Of a stretch of DNA of 64,000 bases, positions 1 through 9,402 are shown in pieces. Within the stretch, counting starts at the first letter, position 1. Each line of letters starts with the position of its first letter. A model generated the notes under the pieces. That model worked only from the letters and a program-made list of their open reading frames with translations. It was not told the origin of the DNA and searched no databases. The position numbers and the translations under genes are program-made. This DNA comes from Bacteroidaceae bacterium (GTDB lineage Bacteria > Bacteroidota > Bacteroidia > Bacteroidales > Bacteroidaceae), in contig JAFWYF010000006.1 in assembly GCA_017522785.1 (NCBI GenBank), forward strand, positions 85,184 to 149,183, read 5' to 3'.

Positions 1-2
1 AT

Positions 3-2024
3 ACTCCAATTCTTCTGCCAACTCAAATGAGGCTATGGAAGTGGATATCCAAATATTATCTTTGTGCACTTGGCGAAATTTACAAAGCTGCAATACCGCA
101 AGGACTAAAAGGTGAATTTAAACCCAAAACGGAGCAAAGGATAAGGCTTACAGAACATTGTAAAGATAAAATAGCTCAAAATCTTATATTTCAATCACTT
201 TCGCGTGCTCCACGACAGAAACGTCTTTTAAACACATTCTTGCAGCTGTGCGGGGATAATGGCGACATTGCTCGCCATAAACTTATAGAAGTAGCCGATG
301 TCTCATCAAACATTTGCAAAGAGTTAATTGAAAAGGGGCTGTTTGAGTGTTTCGAGGTAGAGATTGGGCGTTTGCTCTATTCTACTGAGCAAGTATTGCC
401 ACAGAGCAGCCTTAACGATGCTCAACAGCGGGCGCTGGATGAAATTAATGAGCAATTTAAAAGCAAGAATGTTACTCTTTTGCATGGAGTTACTTCAGCC
501 GGTAAAACAGAGGTCTATATACATCTCATAACCCAAATCTTGGCACAAGGCAAGCAGGTGCTTTACATGTTGCCCGAGATAGCATTAACAAAACAAATTG
601 TGGAGCGTTTGCGTCGAGTCTTTGGAAATCGCATAGGGTTGTACCACTCTAAGTTTTCCGATGCCGAAAGGGTAGAGATATGGAAGAAGCAGCTTAGCGA
701 CTCTCCTTACGATATTATACTAGGTGTTCGTTCTTCGCTATTCCTGCCATTCACAAATTTAGGTATGGTCATAGTAGATGAGGAGCACGAAAACAGTTAC
801 AAACAGCAAGAGCCTGCTCCGCGATATAATGCCCGCAATACTGCGATGGTGTTGGCTTCGTTCTTTGGAGCAAAAACTTTGCTGGGTACAGCCACTCCGT
901 CGGTAGAAAGTTACTATAATGCTACAACCGGAAAATATGGTTTGGTAAATCTTGATAAACGCTATCGCTCCTTGCAAATGCCACAGGTTGAGGTGGTAGA
1001 TATTAAAGACCTTTCGCATCGTAAGCAAATGACCGGTGTTTTCTCCGACCCTCTGACCGATGCCATGAAAAAGGCTCTGCAAGAGAAGAAACAGGTTATA
1101 CTATTTCAGAACCGTCGAGGATATTCTCCTTTAATAGAGTGCCGGAATTGTGGCTGGGTACCGCGCTGCAAACATTGCGATGTTAGTCTAACATTACATA
1201 AAAATGCAGGGAAATTAGTGTGTCATTATTGCGGCTATACTATCCCTGCTCCAAAAATATGCCCAAATTGCGAAGAAAATAACTTTATGAATTTGGGCTA
1301 TGGTACAGAAAAGATAGAGGATGACTTGCAAAACATGTTTCCCGATGCCCGTATTGCCCGTATGGACCTTGACACCACACGAACACGTACAGCCTACGAA
1401 AATATAATAAACGATTTTCAGCAAGGAAAAACAGATATTCTAATAGGCACACAAATGGTGTCAAAGGGGCTCGACTTTGATAATGTTGAGGTAGTAGGTA
1501 TCCTGAATGCCGATATATTGCTTAATTATCCCGACTTTCGTGCCAATGAGAGGGCTTTCCAGTTAATGGCACAGGTGGCAGGACGTGCAGGACGTAAAAA
1601 CGGGCAAGGAAGGGTCTTTCTGCAAACAAGGCAACCCGATGCTCCGGTAATTCCTCATATAGTAAAGAACGATTATATGCAGTTCTACAATGCGCAATTG
1701 GCAGAACGCATGATGTTCCACTATCCTCCATTTTATCGACTTATTTATGTCTATATGAAGCATCGCGACATACATGTTCTGGAAGAGTTCTCAGAGAAAA
1801 TGGGACGCAGAATGCGTGATATATTCGACTATCGCATACTTGGTCCCGACCTTCCACCGGTTGGCCGTGTACAACAGTTGTATATACGTAAAATAGTCCT
1901 TAAAGTAGAAAATAATCTGTCGCAATATAAAATAAACGAGGCATTGTTGGCTTTGCAACACGAATTATTGTCAAATACTCGATATAAAAGTGTAACAATG
2001 TATTACGATATAGACCCATTGTAA
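3..2024 (+). CDS. priA: Primosomal protein N' (PriA helicase), 5' end outside window
   Basis: PriA is the 3'-5' DNA helicase that rebuilds replication forks away from oriC. The reading frame is open to the left edge and the residues before the first ATG (position 27) fit PriA, so the gene is cut by the window and ATG 27 is internal. Visible motifs are Walker A GVTSAGKTE (near 485-512), the DEEH box VDEEH (near 773-787), and eight cysteines in four CxxC pairs between about 1140 and 1280 that form the PriA zinc domain. The C-terminal helicase half is complete (TQMVSKGLDFDNV, QVAGRAGR). About 670 residues are present against roughly 800 in the family. menA starts 29 bases downstream. Confidence 0.96.
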   Translation, partial: TPILLPTQMRLWKWISKYYLCALGEIYKAAIPQGLKGEFKPKTEQRIRLTEHCKDKIAQNLIFQSLSRAPRQKRLLNTFLQLCGDNGDIARHKLIEVADVSSNICKELIEKGLFECFEVEIGRLLYSTEQVLPQSSLNDAQQRALDEINEQFKSKNVTLLHGVTSAGKTEVYIHLITQILAQGKQVLYMLPEIALTKQIVERLRRVFGNRIGLYHSKFSDAERVEIWKKQLSDSPYDIILGVRSSLFLPFTNLGMVIVDEEHENSYKQQEPAPRYNARNTAMVLASFFGAKTLLGTATPSVESYYNATTGKYGLVNLDKRYRSLQMPQVEVVDIKDLSHRKQMTGVFSDPLTDAMKKALQEKKQVILFQNRRGYSPLIECRNCGWVPRCKHCDVSLTLHKNAGKLVCHYCGYTIPAPKICPNCEENNFMNLGYGTEKIEDDLQNMFPDARIARMDLDTTRTRTAYENIINDFQQGKTDILIGTQMVSKGLDFDNVEVVGILNADILLNYPDFRANERAFQLMAQVAGRAGRKNGQGRVFLQTRQPDAPVIPHIVKNDYMQFYNAQLAERMMFHYPPFYRLIYVYMKHRDIHVLEEFSEKMGRRMRDIFDYRILGPDLPPVGRVQQLYIRKIVLKVENNLSQYKINEALLALQHELLSNTRYKSVTMYYDIDPL

Positions 2025-2053
2025 AATAATAAACATATTAAATAACTATTTTT

Positions 2054-2953
2054 ATGAAACATCCAGTTAAGGATTGGTTCCTCACAACACGACCTTGGTC
2101 TTTTCCCGCATCAGCAATGCCTGTGCTTGCAACATTTGCTTACATGGCTTGGATAGCAAGTATTAACAATTTCAGTATCGATTGGATAAATGGTGTTTTA
2201 GCCATTTTGGGTATTGTATTTTTTCATGCCTCTGGCAATATGATTAGCGACATTAACGATTACAAAAAAGGTGTAGATGCAGAACATAATAGCGATATGC
2301 GCCCTTTGGTAAATGGTTCATTCACAGTATCAGAATATAAGCGTTTGAGTGGTATACTCTTCGTGTTGGGCTTGACTGTGGGCTTCATCATTATGTGTCG
2401 TAGTTGTTGGCCACTTTTAATTGCAGGAGTGGCAGGAGCTGTTTTCACAGTAACCTATTCTCTGTTTAAATATAATGCATTAGGCGATTTGGTTATCTTT
2501 GCCTCATATGCTCTCATTCCCATTATGGGAACTACATATGCCGTTGGTTACGAATATTATGCTCCGGCTCTTATTCTGGCACTACCTATTGGCTTAATAA
2601 CTGTAGCTATCTTACATGTGAATAATACTCGCGATATTGAGACCGATGGTCAGGTAGGCATTAAAACATTTGCAATGCTCATAGGAAGGAATGCTTCTAT
2701 AACTCTCTATGTTATAGAAATTTTGTTACCATTTCTTTTGGTGCTTGTTTCCATCTTGTTTGGTCTATTGCCAATCTATAGTGTTATTACATTGTTGGCA
2801 TTGCCTAAAGCATGGAGCAATTCTCGTATAATGTTGTCGGCACGCAAAAAAGGAATTGAAAATATTGCTCCACTCGATGAGGCTACTGCGCAGTTGCAAC
2901 TTATTTTCAGTCTTTTATTGGCAGTATCTCTGTTTTTGGGAACTTGGCTATGA
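2054..2953 (+). CDS. menA: 1,4-dihydroxy-2-naphthoate polyprenyltransferase (MenA)
   Basis: An inner-membrane UbiA-family prenyltransferase that attaches the polyprenyl tail to 1,4-dihydroxy-2-naphthoate in menaquinone synthesis. The 299-residue protein carries both Asp-rich motifs: NMISDINDYKKGVD (residues 62-75) and NNTRDIETDGQVG (about 190-202), the second being the MenA version of the motif. Eight or nine hydrophobic segments are visible. Length is normal. Its stop codon overlaps the start of the next gene as ATGA, so the two are translationally coupled. Menaquinone is the usual quinone of Bacteroidales, and no other men genes lie nearby. Confidence 0.95.
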   Translation: MKHPVKDWFLTTRPWSFPASAMPVLATFAYMAWIASINNFSIDWINGVLAILGIVFFHASGNMISDINDYKKGVDAEHNSDMRPLVNGSFTVSEYKRLSGILFVLGLTVGFIIMCRSCWPLLIAGVAGAVFTVTYSLFKYNALGDLVIFASYALIPIMGTTYAVGYEYYAPALILALPIGLITVAILHVNNTRDIETDGQVGIKTFAMLIGRNASITLYVIEILLPFLLVLVSILFGLLPIYSVITLLALPKAWSNSRIMLSARKKGIENIAPLDEATAQLQLIFSLLLAVSLFLGTWL

Positions 2954-3564
2954 AAAAAATACTATTTCCTCTTATTATAGCAGCATTGCTATGGTTCCTG
3001 ATGTTTAATCCATGGTTGCCAAAGCCCACCGACTTTTGGACAATGATGACTATTTCGGGTTTTATATTGCTATCTATGACACAAATTATAGATAGAGAAT
3101 GGATAAATGATGTAAAACTATCGTGGAATGGGCTGTTTATAGGCATTAGTTTAGCACTATTGCTTTGGGGTGTCTTTTGGATTGGCGACAAAGTGGCAAC
3201 ATGGATATTCTCATTTGCACGTCCTCAAGTCGACTTAATATATGGCATGAAAGAGCAACAAAACGAATGGGTTATAGCCTGTCTGTTGTTATTCATAATA
3301 GGCCCTGCAGAGGAGATATTTTGGCGCGGCTTTGTGCAAAGAAATTTAGTAAAATCTCTCGATTCAAACAAAGCATTTATTATTACAACTATTATATATG
3401 CTATAGTACATATCTGGGCATTTAACTTTATGTTGTTAATGGCAGCTTTGGTTTGTGGTATTGTTTGGGGCTTGGCCTACAGATTGTTCCCAAAACATCT
3501 ATTTGCACTTATCGTATCTCATGCCGTATGGGATGCTATGGTATTTGTGATATTCCCTATTTAA
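2950..3564 (+). CDS. CPBP family intramembrane metalloprotease
   Basis: A predicted membrane protease of the CPBP (CAAX protease and bacteriocin-processing, Abi) family. Motif 1 is EEIFWRGF (about residues 121-128 from this start), motif 2 is the His in AIVHIWAFNFM, and motif 3 is the His in SHAVWDAM. The protein has several membrane helices. A TTG at 2944 opens the frame slightly earlier, but the ATG at 2950 sits in an ATGA overlap with menA and gives the typical MKKILFPL start, so I prefer it. The substrate is unknown. A terminator hairpin overlaps the last codons. Confidence 0.85.
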   Translation: MKKILFPLIIAALLWFLMFNPWLPKPTDFWTMMTISGFILLSMTQIIDREWINDVKLSWNGLFIGISLALLLWGVFWIGDKVATWIFSFARPQVDLIYGMKEQQNEWVIACLLLFIIGPAEEIFWRGFVQRNLVKSLDSNKAFIITTIIYAIVHIWAFNFMLLMAALVCGIVWGLAYRLFPKHLFALIVSHAVWDAMVFVIFPI

Positions 3565-3581
3565 TGGGGAATATCTTTTTT
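3549..3581 (+). terminator. Intrinsic terminator overlapping the CPBP protease stop codon
   Basis: Nine-base perfect inverted repeat GATATTCCC (3549-3557) and GGGAATATC (3567-3575) followed by six T. The left arm is inside the last codons of the protease gene, so the stop codon lies in the loop. Confidence 0.75.
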
Positions 3582-3649
3582 ATACTATGTTGCAAGGTAG
3601 GAATGTGTTCATTCGTTAACACTTATTTTATGAATTAAATAGGTAATAT

Positions 3650-3681
3650 TTTGTTCATTTGCCACTTATTGGGTAAATTTG
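3650..3681 (+). promoter_or_regulatory. Bacteroidota-type promoter for the DUF2723 gene
   Basis: TTTG at 3650-3653, a 20-base spacer and TAAATTTG at 3674-3681 match the Bacteroides sigma-factor consensus (TTTG, N19-21, TAnnTTTG). Transcription would start about 65 bases before the glycosyltransferase ATG at 3754. Confidence 0.65.
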
Positions 3682-3753
3682 CACCTCATTGTGTATTATG
3701 CACAAATGGCACATTTGTAAATTTCAGAATAAAATATAATTAAATACAAAATA

Positions 3754-6700
3754 ATGAGGAATTATAAATTTGTAAACAATACTTGTGGTTGGCTAACATT
3801 CCTTATTGCAGCAATTACATACTGTTTGACCGTTGAGCCTACTGCGAGTTTTTGGGATTGCCCGGAATTTATCCTGTCGGGTAATAAATTAGAGGTGGGA
3901 CACCCACCCGGTGCACCATTTTTTATGCTTACAGCAAACCTGTTCTCGGCTTTTGCTTCACCCGATAAGGTGGCATATATGGTGAATATAATGTCTGCAC
4001 TGCTTAGTGCTGCCGGTATTATGTTCCTCTTTTGGAGTATTACACACCTTGTGCGCAAACTCATTGCTCCTAAAATCGAAGAGATGACAATCTCTCAAAT
4101 GATAACAATAATTGGTTCCGGTTTGGTTGGAGCTTTGGCATACACATGGAGCGATACCTACTGGTTCAGTGCTGTCGAAGGAGAGGTTTATGGCTATTCT
4201 TCGCTGTTTACTGCGGTTGTTTTTTGGTTGATATTGAAATGGGAAGAGAATGCCGATGAACCGCACAGCGACCGTTGGTTGGTATTAATAGCCTACCTCG
4301 TTGGTTTGTCTATTGGTGTTCACCTTCTTAATCTTTTGTGTATACCTGCAATAGTGCTGGTTGTATATTACAAAAGAAAACCCAATGCAGGCATAAAAGG
4401 TTCTATTATAGCACTATTCTTGTCTATGGTGCTTGTGGCTGTAGTATTGTATGGAATAGTTCCCGGTGTTGTGAAAGTTGGTGGTTGGTTTGAACTTTTG
4501 TTTGTTAATACTTTTGGTCTCTCTTTCAATACAGGTCTCATAATATATCTGATATTACTTTTGGGAGTACTCTTGTGGGGCGTCTATGAGAGCGAGAAGG
4601 GTGCCAACCGTAGAAATCTTGTAATAGCTTTCGTTGCTTCTGTCGGTTTGATGGGTATACCTTTCTATGGGTACGGCGCAACAAGCATTGTTCTTGGCAT
4701 AATAGCTCTTTCTGTGCTTATATATCTGCTTTCCATCAAAATTAAAAAGGAGTATTTGCTGAATATTCGCTTACTTAATACCTCGTTGCTGTGCATGCTG
4801 TTAATAATGGTAGGATATTCATCCTATGCGCTCATAGTGGTACGTTCATCTGCCAACCCACCTATGGACCAGAATTCTCCCGAGGATATATTCTCATTAG
4901 GTAAATATTTGGGTCGCGAGCAGTATGGTACTCGTCCTTTGTTTTATGGAAAAGCATTCTGTTCAGAACTTAAATACGAGGATGTAGATGGAATTTATGC
5001 AAGAGCGGTAACAGTAGATGGAGCTCCTATTTATGCTCCTAAAGAGAAAGCTACACCCGACGAAAAGGATAGTTACGAGCTACTAGGACACGATTATGAA
5101 TATGTGTACGAGCAGAATATGCTTTTCCCTCGTATGTACGACGAGAAGTATGCATCCTATGGCCCTCAAGGAATAAATTTGTATGAGCAGTGGGTTGGCG
5201 ACAAAATCGGTGGAAAAGGAAAAAGAAGAGAAGGCGAAGTAGTTATGCCTACACAGTGGGATAATCTGCGATTCTTTATTAATTATCAGATAAACCACAT
5301 GTATTGGAGATATTTCATGTGGAATTTCGTTGGTCGTCAGAACGATTTGCAGAGTCGTAACGGAGAGATGGACAGAGGCAACTGGATTACCGGTATATCA
5401 TTTATTGATAATATCCTTGTTGGAAATCAAGAACACCTTCCTACAGCTCTCAAAGAGAATAAAGGGCGCAATGTATTCTTTGCTTTGCCACTAATATTGG
5501 GCCTATTAGGAATTTTCTGGCAATGGAATAATGGTGGTACCGGAAAACGCCAATTCTGGGTGGTTTTCTTCTTGTTCTTCATGACAGGTCTTGCAATTGT
5601 GCTCTATCTTAACCAAAAACCATTGGAGCCTCGTGAGCGTGATTATGCTTATGCAGGTTCATTCTATGCCTTTGCAATTTGGATAGGAATGGGTGTTGCT
5701 GCAATTACTGAATGGTTTAAAAAGAGAAATGCCATATTAAGCAGTGCTGTTTCACTACTCTGTTTGTTGGTACCTGTACAAATGGTTTCTCAAACGTGGG
5801 ATGACCACGACCGTAGTGGCAGATACGCTTGTCGCGATTTTGGACAGAACTACCTTAATTCAATGCCCGAAGAGGGTAACCCAATAATATTCACATGTGG
5901 CGATAACGATACATTCCCACTTTGGTATAGCCAAGAGGTTGAGGGTGTACGCACCGATTCTCGTGTATGTAACTTGTCGTATCTGCAAACCGATTGGTAT
6001 ATCGACCAGATGCGTCGTCCTGCATACGACTCGCCATCAATTCCAATAAAATGGGAACGTATAGATTACGCCGGTAATCAGAATGAATATGTTAGAATTC
6101 AGGCAAATGTAAAAGAAAGTATCCTGAAATTGTATGAGCAAGATCCCGAAAAGTATAAGGCAATATGGGGCGAAAATCCTTTTGAGGTAAAAAACATAAT
6201 GAAATATTGGGTTTGTTCCGACAATGAGAAATTTCATTATATACCGACAGATGTTCTTTACATTGAGATTGACCCTGCTGCTGTAAAACGTTCAGGAATG
6301 GTCATCCCCGAGGAGTATAGCGACTCTATGCCTAAATATATGGAGATATCGTTGAAAGGTCGTGGAGGTCTTACACGTGGCGACCTTATGTTGCTCGAGA
6401 TGTTGTCCCAAACGAACTGGGAGCGTCCACTCTATATGTCTATGACGGTTGGCGAGGATAACTATCTATCTTCGTTGAGTGATTTCTTTGTGCAGGAGGG
6501 ATTGGCATATAGAATTACTCCGTTTAATTGGACAAAATTAGGCTATAGCGAAGGTCGCGAGCATGTTGCCGACACAGAACATTTCTATCATAATGTAAAG
6601 AACCGTTTTAAGTTTGGTGGTCTCAAAGAGAATCCCAACTATTATGTTGATGAGACAATACAACGTATGATTTATACTCATCGTCGTCTGATGGCTTCAT

Positions 6701-7095
6701 TGGCAACTCAGCTTATGCTCGAGGAAAAGAACGATAAAGCTCTTGAAATTCTTAACCTTGCCGAAGAGGAGTTGCCTTCGTCGATTGTTCCTCATGGAAT
6801 GCTTGTAGGCGGTTTTGATATGGCAAAATGCTATATGCAACTGGGTGTAAAGGATAAAGCAAAAGAGATTCTTTCACAAATGGCTGATGAACAGTTGGAG
6901 TATGTAAAATGGTATTGCAGCCTCGACAAGCGTCGTTTCGAGAATTCTGTTCAGGAGTCATACTTCTCTATGCAATTCCTTAAAGAGATTCTCGATCTTC
7001 TCGAAGAGGGTGGTGAGGATTATAAAGCCGAATTCTTTAAATATAACAAAGAGTTTGCCCTTCAATACCAACGTTGGCAATCTCGTATATCATAA
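3754..7095 (+). CDS. DUF2723 / GT117-family membrane glycosyltransferase (protein O-mannosyltransferase-like)
   Basis: A large membrane protein of 1113 residues with an N-terminal multi-helix region beginning with a conserved-looking acidic loop (VEPTASFWDCPEFI, about residues 29-42), further helices at about 190-380 and 570-680, and a soluble C-terminal third ending in TPR-like helices (about 960-1100). The family (PF11028, related to TMEM260 and CAZy GT117) is thought to transfer mannose from a lipid-linked donor to secreted or surface proteins. Activity here is inferred from family only. It has its own promoter and is followed after 11 bases by a polysaccharide deacetylase. Confidence 0.88.
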   Translation: MRNYKFVNNTCGWLTFLIAAITYCLTVEPTASFWDCPEFILSGNKLEVGHPPGAPFFMLTANLFSAFASPDKVAYMVNIMSALLSAAGIMFLFWSITHLVRKLIAPKIEEMTISQMITIIGSGLVGALAYTWSDTYWFSAVEGEVYGYSSLFTAVVFWLILKWEENADEPHSDRWLVLIAYLVGLSIGVHLLNLLCIPAIVLVVYYKRKPNAGIKGSIIALFLSMVLVAVVLYGIVPGVVKVGGWFELLFVNTFGLSFNTGLIIYLILLLGVLLWGVYESEKGANRRNLVIAFVASVGLMGIPFYGYGATSIVLGIIALSVLIYLLSIKIKKEYLLNIRLLNTSLLCMLLIMVGYSSYALIVVRSSANPPMDQNSPEDIFSLGKYLGREQYGTRPLFYGKAFCSELKYEDVDGIYARAVTVDGAPIYAPKEKATPDEKDSYELLGHDYEYVYEQNMLFPRMYDEKYASYGPQGINLYEQWVGDKIGGKGKRREGEVVMPTQWDNLRFFINYQINHMYWRYFMWNFVGRQNDLQSRNGEMDRGNWITGISFIDNILVGNQEHLPTALKENKGRNVFFALPLILGLLGIFWQWNNGGTGKRQFWVVFFLFFMTGLAIVLYLNQKPLEPRERDYAYAGSFYAFAIWIGMGVAAITEWFKKRNAILSSAVSLLCLLVPVQMVSQTWDDHDRSGRYACRDFGQNYLNSMPEEGNPIIFTCGDNDTFPLWYSQEVEGVRTDSRVCNLSYLQTDWYIDQMRRPAYDSPSIPIKWERIDYAGNQNEYVRIQANVKESILKLYEQDPEKYKAIWGENPFEVKNIMKYWVCSDNEKFHYIPTDVLYIEIDPAAVKRSGMVIPEEYSDSMPKYMEISLKGRGGLTRGDLMLLEMLSQTNWERPLYMSMTVGEDNYLSSLSDFFVQEGLAYRITPFNWTKLGYSEGREHVADTEHFYHNVKNRFKFGGLKENPNYYVDETIQRMIYTHRRLMASLATQLMLEEKNDKALEILNLAEEELPSSIVPHGMLVGGFDMAKCYMQLGVKDKAKEILSQMADEQLEYVKWYCSLDKRRFENSVQESYFSMQFLKEILDLLEEGGEDYKAEFFKYNKEFALQYQRWQSRIS

Positions 7096-7106
7096 AAGGA
7101 TTAAAA

Positions 7107-7718
7107 ATGTTTATAGAGCAGGTTCCTGAGTTTTTTCGAAATCTATATCCTAAAGCCTTATGGCGTATGGATCCTAACGAAAAAGCTATTTATCTTACTT
7201 TCGATGATGGCCCTATTCCGGTCATCACCCCATGGGTCGTGGACTTGCTCGGTAGATACAATATAAAGGCCACATTCTTTATGGTTGGCGATAATGTGCA
7301 TAAATTCTCACAAGAGTATATGCAGGTTGTAGAAAATGGACATAGAGTCGGAAATCACACGTTCAACCATTTGAAAGGGCTTTTTACATCGACAAAAGAG
7401 TACATAGAAAATGTCGATCAGGCCGATGCTTTTATACATAGCAACCTTTTCCGTCCTCCTCATGGTATATTACGTAGGAGCCAATATTTGGAACTGAGTA
7501 AACGCTATCAGTTTGTAATGTGGGACCTTGTTACACGCGATTATAGTTTCCGCTTATATGGTGGGGATGTTCTTGCAAACGTCAAGCGTTACACTCGTAA
7601 TGGTTCTATAATAACCTTCCACGACTCTATGCGTAGCGAGAGTAATCTGCGCTACGCATTGCCACGTTCTATCGATTGGTTGTTAGAGCAAGGTTACACG
7701 TTTAAAGTTTTTGAGTAA
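7107..7718 (+). CDS. Polysaccharide deacetylase family protein (NodB domain)
   Basis: Carbohydrate esterase family 4 fold. Signature motifs are TFDDGP (metal-binding Asp pair, residues about 31-36), GNHTFNH (the HxxxH zinc pair), RPPHG and FHDS near the C-terminus. It probably removes N-acetyl groups from a cell-wall or surface glycan, although there is no signal peptide. The frame is open from 7074, but the ATG at 7107 follows an AAAGGA ribosome-binding sequence and lies just after the upstream stop, so I chose it (203 residues). Its stop overlaps the queG start as TAATG. Confidence 0.88.
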   Translation: MFIEQVPEFFRNLYPKALWRMDPNEKAIYLTFDDGPIPVITPWVVDLLGRYNIKATFFMVGDNVHKFSQEYMQVVENGHRVGNHTFNHLKGLFTSTKEYIENVDQADAFIHSNLFRPPHGILRRSQYLELSKRYQFVMWDLVTRDYSFRLYGGDVLANVKRYTRNGSIITFHDSMRSESNLRYALPRSIDWLLEQGYTFKVFE

Positions 7719-8635
7719 TGTTGCCACATGAACTATCGCAATTTATAAAAACCGAGGCTATCAGCCTCGGTTTTGCTGTTTGTGGTATAACAAAAGCAGA
7801 GCCTTTGCCAAGCGACATAACAAGTTTCGTAGATGATTGGCTCGATAAGGGGATGCATGGTGCAATGTCCTATATGGAACGTAATAGGGATAAACGTTAC
7901 AATCCAGCTCTGCTCGTTCCGGAGTGCTGTAGTATAATATGTGTTGCATTAAACTATTATCCTTCTGTTATACAGGAAGATACCCCACACTTGTCGCGCT
8001 ATGCTCTGGGTAATGATTATCATAAAATTGTGAAAGACAAGTTATATCTTTTGCTACAAAAAATGAGTTCAGTTGTAAAGGTAAACGGTCGTCCATTCTG
8101 CGACTCGGCACCTGTCATGGAGCGTTATTGGGCAAAGCAATCGGGTTTGGGGTGGATAGGTAAAAATCACCAACTGATTATTCCAAAGGCCGGTACACAT
8201 TTTTTTTTGGGAGAACTGTTTGTTGATGTTGAATTGGAATATGACAAACCTTTTGAGAAAGAGTTCTGTGGAAATTGTGATGCATGCTTTCGTAATTGCC
8301 CTACAGGCGCACTAAGTGTAGACGGTTTTGATGCACGCCGTTGTTTGTCGTATCTCACAATAGAGCATCGTGAAGAACTCCCCGATGGAATCGGCAAAAA
8401 AATGGGGAATTGCATCTATGGTTGCGATAAGTGCCATAGTTGTTGCCCACATAACCGTTTTGCATTGCCAAGTCTTGAGCCATCTTTTGTTCCCAAGAGA
8501 GAACTGCTGGATATGCAGGGCAATGATTGGAAAAATCTATCAAAAGATAAATATAAGGAACTTTTTAGGGATAGTGCTGTAGAGCGTTGTGGATACGAAC
8601 AACTAATGCGTAACATAAAATCGGCAATCGAATAG
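7718..8635 (+). CDS. queG: Epoxyqueuosine reductase QueG
   Basis: Cobalamin-dependent, iron-sulfur enzyme that reduces epoxyqueuosine to queuosine in tRNA, the last step of queuosine synthesis. The protein is 305 residues with the conserved segment ERYWAKQSGLGWIGKN and two ferredoxin-type clusters, CGNCDACFRNCP and CIYGCDKCHSCCPHN. Length is typical of the short Bacteroidota form without C-terminal HEAT repeats. It is translationally coupled to the deacetylase through a one-base overlap. Confidence 0.95.
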   Translation: MLPHELSQFIKTEAISLGFAVCGITKAEPLPSDITSFVDDWLDKGMHGAMSYMERNRDKRYNPALLVPECCSIICVALNYYPSVIQEDTPHLSRYALGNDYHKIVKDKLYLLLQKMSSVVKVNGRPFCDSAPVMERYWAKQSGLGWIGKNHQLIIPKAGTHFFLGELFVDVELEYDKPFEKEFCGNCDACFRNCPTGALSVDGFDARRCLSYLTIEHREELPDGIGKKMGNCIYGCDKCHSCCPHNRFALPSLEPSFVPKRELLDMQGNDWKNLSKDKYKELFRDSAVERCGYEQLMRNIKSAIE

Positions 8636-8653
8636 TACGATTGCCGATTTTAT
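8615..8653. terminator. Bidirectional terminator between queG and the Tsx-like gene
   Basis: A 16-base perfect inverted repeat (8615-8630 and 8638-8653, core AAAATCGGCAATCG) with a 7-base loop. A/T runs on both sides let it stop transcription from both converging genes. The queG stop codon lies in the loop. Confidence 0.8.
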
Positions 8654-8676
8654 TATAACTATTTGTCTATATTATA

Positions 8677-9396
8677 TTAGAATGTCCATTTAGCGGCTAA
8701 AGTAGGTATGGCATAAAAACGATTGTTTTTACCATCAGTTGGCCACACCAAATTGTTACTAATCTCGAGTTCGGCACCTATGCTAAGCCCTAAATTGTCA
8801 TCGACGCTTTCGAGTGCAGCTAAGTTAAACCAAAACTGTGGCTCACTGCTAACTACTATAGAACCATTTACACTTTCGTCGTAGGAAACGTCTGCATATC
8901 CACTGAATGAATAAAGTCCTTTGGCAAAATGCATACCCCAAACAGTTGTAACTTGCCATGCATGCTTAGTGCCAACCACTTGACGGGCTAAATACCTATA
9001 AAGTAATTGCAGAGAGAAAGTACGGCTAAAATCTTTGTTAGCCCAGTTATATGCACCTCCCAACAGATATGCATCGTTGTAGCTACCAGCTCCCGATAAA
9101 CCTCCATTATACTCTAAATGTATGGCAAGAGGTGGCTCCCAGAATCGTAGTTCGCGTGAAAACTCTGCATATACATTTTCCATCGTATTATTGCCAAGGT
9201 TGGCATCAACAAAGAAATATGTACTCCCCCACTTGTCTGCTGCGAAATTTTCTATGGTTGCAGTAAGGTTAGAACGGTTCGATAACTCGTCGCCATAGAT
9301 GTGAGAACCAAAATCGTAATGAAACTGAACATTCAATTGTGCATACATAGATATAGATGCACAAATAGCGATAATAGTAAATAAACCTCTTTTCAT
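8677..9396 (-). CDS. DUF5020 family outer-membrane protein (Tsx-like)
   Basis: A secreted 239-residue protein with a signal peptide (MKRGLFTIIAICASISMYAQ) and alternating hydrophobic/polar strands ending in WTF, as expected of a 12-strand outer-membrane barrel. I recognise the DUF5020 family, which resembles the nucleoside channel Tsx. It is six bases downstream of an NCS2 purine permease on the same strand, which supports a role as the outer-membrane entry pore for purine bases or nucleosides. That substrate assignment is inference from context. Confidence 0.72.
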   Translation of the reverse strand: MKRGLFTIIAICASISMYAQLNVQFHYDFGSHIYGDELSNRSNLTATIENFAADKWGSTYFFVDANLGNNTMENVYAEFSRELRFWEPPLAIHLEYNGGLSGAGSYNDAYLLGGAYNWANKDFSRTFSLQLLYRYLARQVVGTKHAWQVTTVWGMHFAKGLYSFSGYADVSYDESVNGSIVVSSEPQFWFNLAALESVDDNLGLSIGAELEISNNLVWPTDGKNNRFYAIPTLAAKWTF

Positions 9397-9402
9397 AGTA
9401 TG